This document shows, one piece after another, positions 61,813 through 64,000 of a stretch of DNA of 64,000 bases. The stretch covers positions 104,479-168,478 of the forward strand of contig JAJDTB010000050.1 of the NCBI GenBank assembly GCA_022827345.1. Direction: 5' to 3'. This stretch comes from Gemmatimonadota bacterium (lineage in GTDB: Bacteria; Gemmatimonadota; Gemmatimonadetes; Longimicrobiales; Gaopeijiaceae). Every line of letters begins with the position of its first letter. The first letter of the stretch is position 1. The notes under the pieces were generated by a model. It searched no databases, was not told the origin of the DNA, and saw nothing but the letters and a program-made list of their open reading frames with translations. Position numbers and translations under genes: made by a program.

Positions 61813-64000
61813 ATGAGCGTCGTGACGGGGGTGGGATACCGCACCCTTCGCGGGCTGCCGCTGTGCTGTGCGCTGTTCCTGCTGGGAGGAGCCCTCGCGT
61901 CCAATGCCGCGGGCCAGACGGGGAGCGTGAGGCCGGTGAAGCTGTCGACGTCTTCGTTGCAGTTGGATGAAGGGGGGAGCGCCACCTACTCGGTGAGCCT
62001 GTCGGCACAGCCGTTCGTCAACGTGAACGTGACCGTAAGTCCTAGCAGTGCATCTGGGAGGTCGGGGCGTGACTCTTGGAAGCCGCCGTATTTCAATGTG
62101 AGCAGGGACACGCTGACGTTCACGCCTAAGAACTGGGACACGCCGCAAGTGGTGACGGTGAGCGTACCCGAGGACGACGACTGGGCAACAAACTGGACCG
62201 TACGGATCCGCCACACCGCGTTCGTCCCGTTTAGAGACAGACCCTTCTTCTGGGGTGAGCCCACAGAGCTGGTGGTGGAAATTGCTGACAACGACGCTGT
62301 GAACCAGGGGACGGTCACCATTACACCCGTCGCCCGGGAAGTGACCGAGGGCGATTCGGCGCGATTCCTCGTGCGGTTGGATCCTGCGCCAGCGGAAGGA
62401 TTCGATGAAGGAGCGATTCGTACCCAATGGGTTGGCGACTTCGGCGTCCTCAGCGGGGGTGCCCCGGTATCTGGTGTTTTGATGCGAATCGAAGCGAATA
62501 CTTCGACTGCGATCTTCTCCGTTGGCACGGTCAACGACAACGTCGACGAGCCGGACGGTTCGGTCACGGCGACGCCTGGCATCTACCGATATCATGGATA
62601 CCGAGTCGGTTCCCCCGGTTCCGCCACGGTCTTGATCAAGGACGACGACGGCGGGCCTCCGGGGGTCGAGATCACCGGGGTGCCGCCGAGGATCAACTCG
62701 ACGGCGGCGTTCACGGCGGCGTTCGCGTTTTCGGAGGACGTGACGGGGTTCGGGACCGGGGACGTGACGGTGACGGGCGGGACGAAGGGCGACTTCACGG
62801 CGGTGAGCGCCACGGAGTACACGCTGATGGTGACGCCGGACGGCACGGGGGACGTGACGGTCACGGTGGCGGCGAACTCTGCGACCGCCGGCTTCCACAC
62901 GGGTCCGGCCTCGGCGGTCTCGGCCACGGCGACGTGGGACGCGACGGCCCCGACAGTCGCGATCGGCGGGGTGCCGCCGAGGATCAACTCGACGGCGGCG
63001 TTCAGGGTGACGTTCACGTTCTCCGAGGACGTGACGGGGTTCACGGCCGGAGACGTGACGGTGACGGGCGGGACGAAGGGCGCGGGCTCCGGCGGGGGGA
63101 GGACGTACACGCTGGAGGTGACGCCGGACGGCACGGGGGACGTGACGGTCGAGGTGGCGGCGAACGCAGCGACCGACGGCCTCAACACGGGTCCGCCCAA
63201 CGCCGTGAGCGCCACGGCGACGTGGGACGCGACGGCCCCGACGGTCGAGATTACCGGGGTGCCGGCGAAGATCAACACGACGGCGGCGTTCACGGCCACG
63301 TTCTTGTTTTCCGAGGACGTGACGGATTTCGTCACCGGGGACGTGACGGTGACGGGCGGGACGAAGAGCGACTTCACGACGGTGAGCGCCACGGAGTACA
63401 CGCTGGAGGTGACGCCGGACGGCTCGGAGGACGTGGTGGTCGTGGTGGCGCAGGACGCGGCGACCGACGCCGTCGGCAACACGGGTCCGGCCGGCGAGTC
63501 CATAGTCGTCCTCGCGGAGTGGGACGTGACGGCTCCGACGGTCGAGATCGGCGGGGTGCCGCCGAGGATCAACTCGACGACCGCGCTCGACGTGACGTTC
63601 GAGTTCTCGGAGGCCGTGACGGATTTCGTCACCGGGGACGTGACGGTGACGGGCGGGACGAAGGGCCAGTTCTCCGGCGGCGGAGCATCGTACACGCTGG
63701 TGGTGACGCCGGACAGCGCGGCGGACGTGACGGTCGAGGTGGCGGCGCACTCGGCGACCGACGGCCTCTACACGGGTCCGGCCTCGGCGGTCTCGGCCAC
63801 CGCGACGTGGGACGCGGCGGCCCCGTCGGTCGAGATCGGCGGTGTGCCGGCCAGGATCAACTCGATGGACGACTTCACGGCGACGTTCGAGTTCTCGGAG
63901 GCCGTGACGGATTTCGTCACCGGGGACGTGACGGTGACGGGCGGGACGAAGGGCCAGTTCTCCGGCGGCGGAGCATCGTACACGCTGGTGGTGACGCCGG
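61813..64000 (+). CDS. large secreted Ig-like (Big_12-type) repeat protein, N-terminal part
   Basis: At least 729 codons open to the right edge. ATG 61813 begins a signal peptide (LPLCCALFLLGGALASNAAGQ). Residues about 40-280 resemble Calx-beta/SdrD-type beta modules (LDEGGSATYSVSLSAQP, VTVSVPEDDDW, VREV-like EVTEGDSARFLVRLDP). Then come repeats of 96-99 aa starting at GTC 62665, 62956, 63244, 63541 and 63829: VEIGGVPPRINSTAAF, FTFSEDVTGF, GDVTVTGGTKG, YTLVVTPDG, DVTVEVAANAATDG. These are Big_12-like domains of bacterial adhesins. The DNA of the repeats is also very similar, so the gene can change length by recombination. The end of the protein is not in the window. Confidence 0.9.
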   Translation, partial: MSVVTGVGYRTLRGLPLCCALFLLGGALASNAAGQTGSVRPVKLSTSSLQLDEGGSATYSVSLSAQPFVNVNVTVSPSSASGRSGRDSWKPPYFNVSRDTLTFTPKNWDTPQVVTVSVPEDDDWATNWTVRIRHTAFVPFRDRPFFWGEPTELVVEIADNDAVNQGTVTITPVAREVTEGDSARFLVRLDPAPAEGFDEGAIRTQWVGDFGVLSGGAPVSGVLMRIEANTSTAIFSVGTVNDNVDEPDGSVTATPGIYRYHGYRVGSPGSATVLIKDDDGGPPGVEITGVPPRINSTAAFTAAFAFSEDVTGFGTGDVTVTGGTKGDFTAVSATEYTLMVTPDGTGDVTVTVAANSATAGFHTGPASAVSATATWDATAPTVAIGGVPPRINSTAAFRVTFTFSEDVTGFTAGDVTVTGGTKGAGSGGGRTYTLEVTPDGTGDVTVEVAANAATDGLNTGPPNAVSATATWDATAPTVEITGVPAKINTTAAFTATFLFSEDVTDFVTGDVTVTGGTKSDFTTVSATEYTLEVTPDGSEDVVVVVAQDAATDAVGNTGPAGESIVVLAEWDVTAPTVEIGGVPPRINSTTALDVTFEFSEAVTDFVTGDVTVTGGTKGQFSGGGASYTLVVTPDSAADVTVEVAAHSATDGLYTGPASAVSATATWDAAAPSVEIGGVPARINSMDDFTATFEFSEAVTDFVTGDVTVTGGTKGQFSGGGASYTLVVTP

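Noticed and set aside
61678..63750. A 690-codon open frame on the minus strand over the Ig-repeat gene
   Set aside because: It mirrors the repeats and the 8-bp array with Arg-rich sequence. The plus frame has a signal peptide and recognised domains.

Overview
This is a GC-rich, gene-dense window from a Gram-negative bacterium. It carries SusC/SusD-type TonB-dependent uptake pairs, many Tat or lipoprotein exported hydrolases, S9 peptidases, serine hydrolases, fused beta-propeller/amidohydrolases and DUF3179 proteins. That mix suits Gemmatimonadota, including marine-host-associated lineages, better than Bacteroidota because of the base composition. No rRNA or tRNA gene was seen, so the phylum is an inference.

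Layout. 1-9.5 kb: an edge-truncated TonB-dependent receptor (-), then a + run of a DUF3179 lipoprotein, a D-aminoacylase-like amidohydrolase, an S9 prolyl oligopeptidase, a metallo-beta-lactamase-fold hydrolase and a class-C serine hydrolase. 9.5-12.2 kb: a 51-bp repeat, then a serine hydrolase/DUF2891 pair (-). 12.5-24 kb: a tight three-gene biosynthetic operon made of a monomodular highly reducing type I polyketide synthase (KS-AT-DH-degenerate methyltransferase-ER-KR-ACP, no thioesterase), a thioester reductase fused to a sulfotransferase, and a radical SAM protein. I infer a reduced acyl chain that leaves the carrier reductively and is sulfated. A convergent AlbA-type regulator with a palindromic operator follows.

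25.8-36 kb: a Tat amidase, a YkvI-like permease, a MoaD-like protein, an MNT-HEPN toxin-antitoxin pair, a BNR-repeat protein, a DCC thiol oxidoreductase and a complete SusC/SusD pair. About 120 bp upstream of the MoaD gene and of the BNR gene are homologous. 36-49 kb: an AAA/DUF4143 ATPase, a DinB-like protein, a Met-rich multicopper oxidase behind a palindrome, two propeller-amidohydrolases around a second DUF3179 gene, and a VapBC pair. 49-55.4 kb: secreted proteins, a Tat epimerase, a MATE exporter, a MazE remnant and a lipoprotein amidohydrolase.

55.4-64 kb: a third SusC/SusD operon (-) has lost all but the 3' end of its susC gene. A tyrosine integrase abuts the break, followed by MobC and a MOBP-type relaxase, which together make an integrative mobilizable element. 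Beyond it lie an 8-bp tandem array (11 copies) and the start of a large secreted Ig-like repeat protein that leaves the window.
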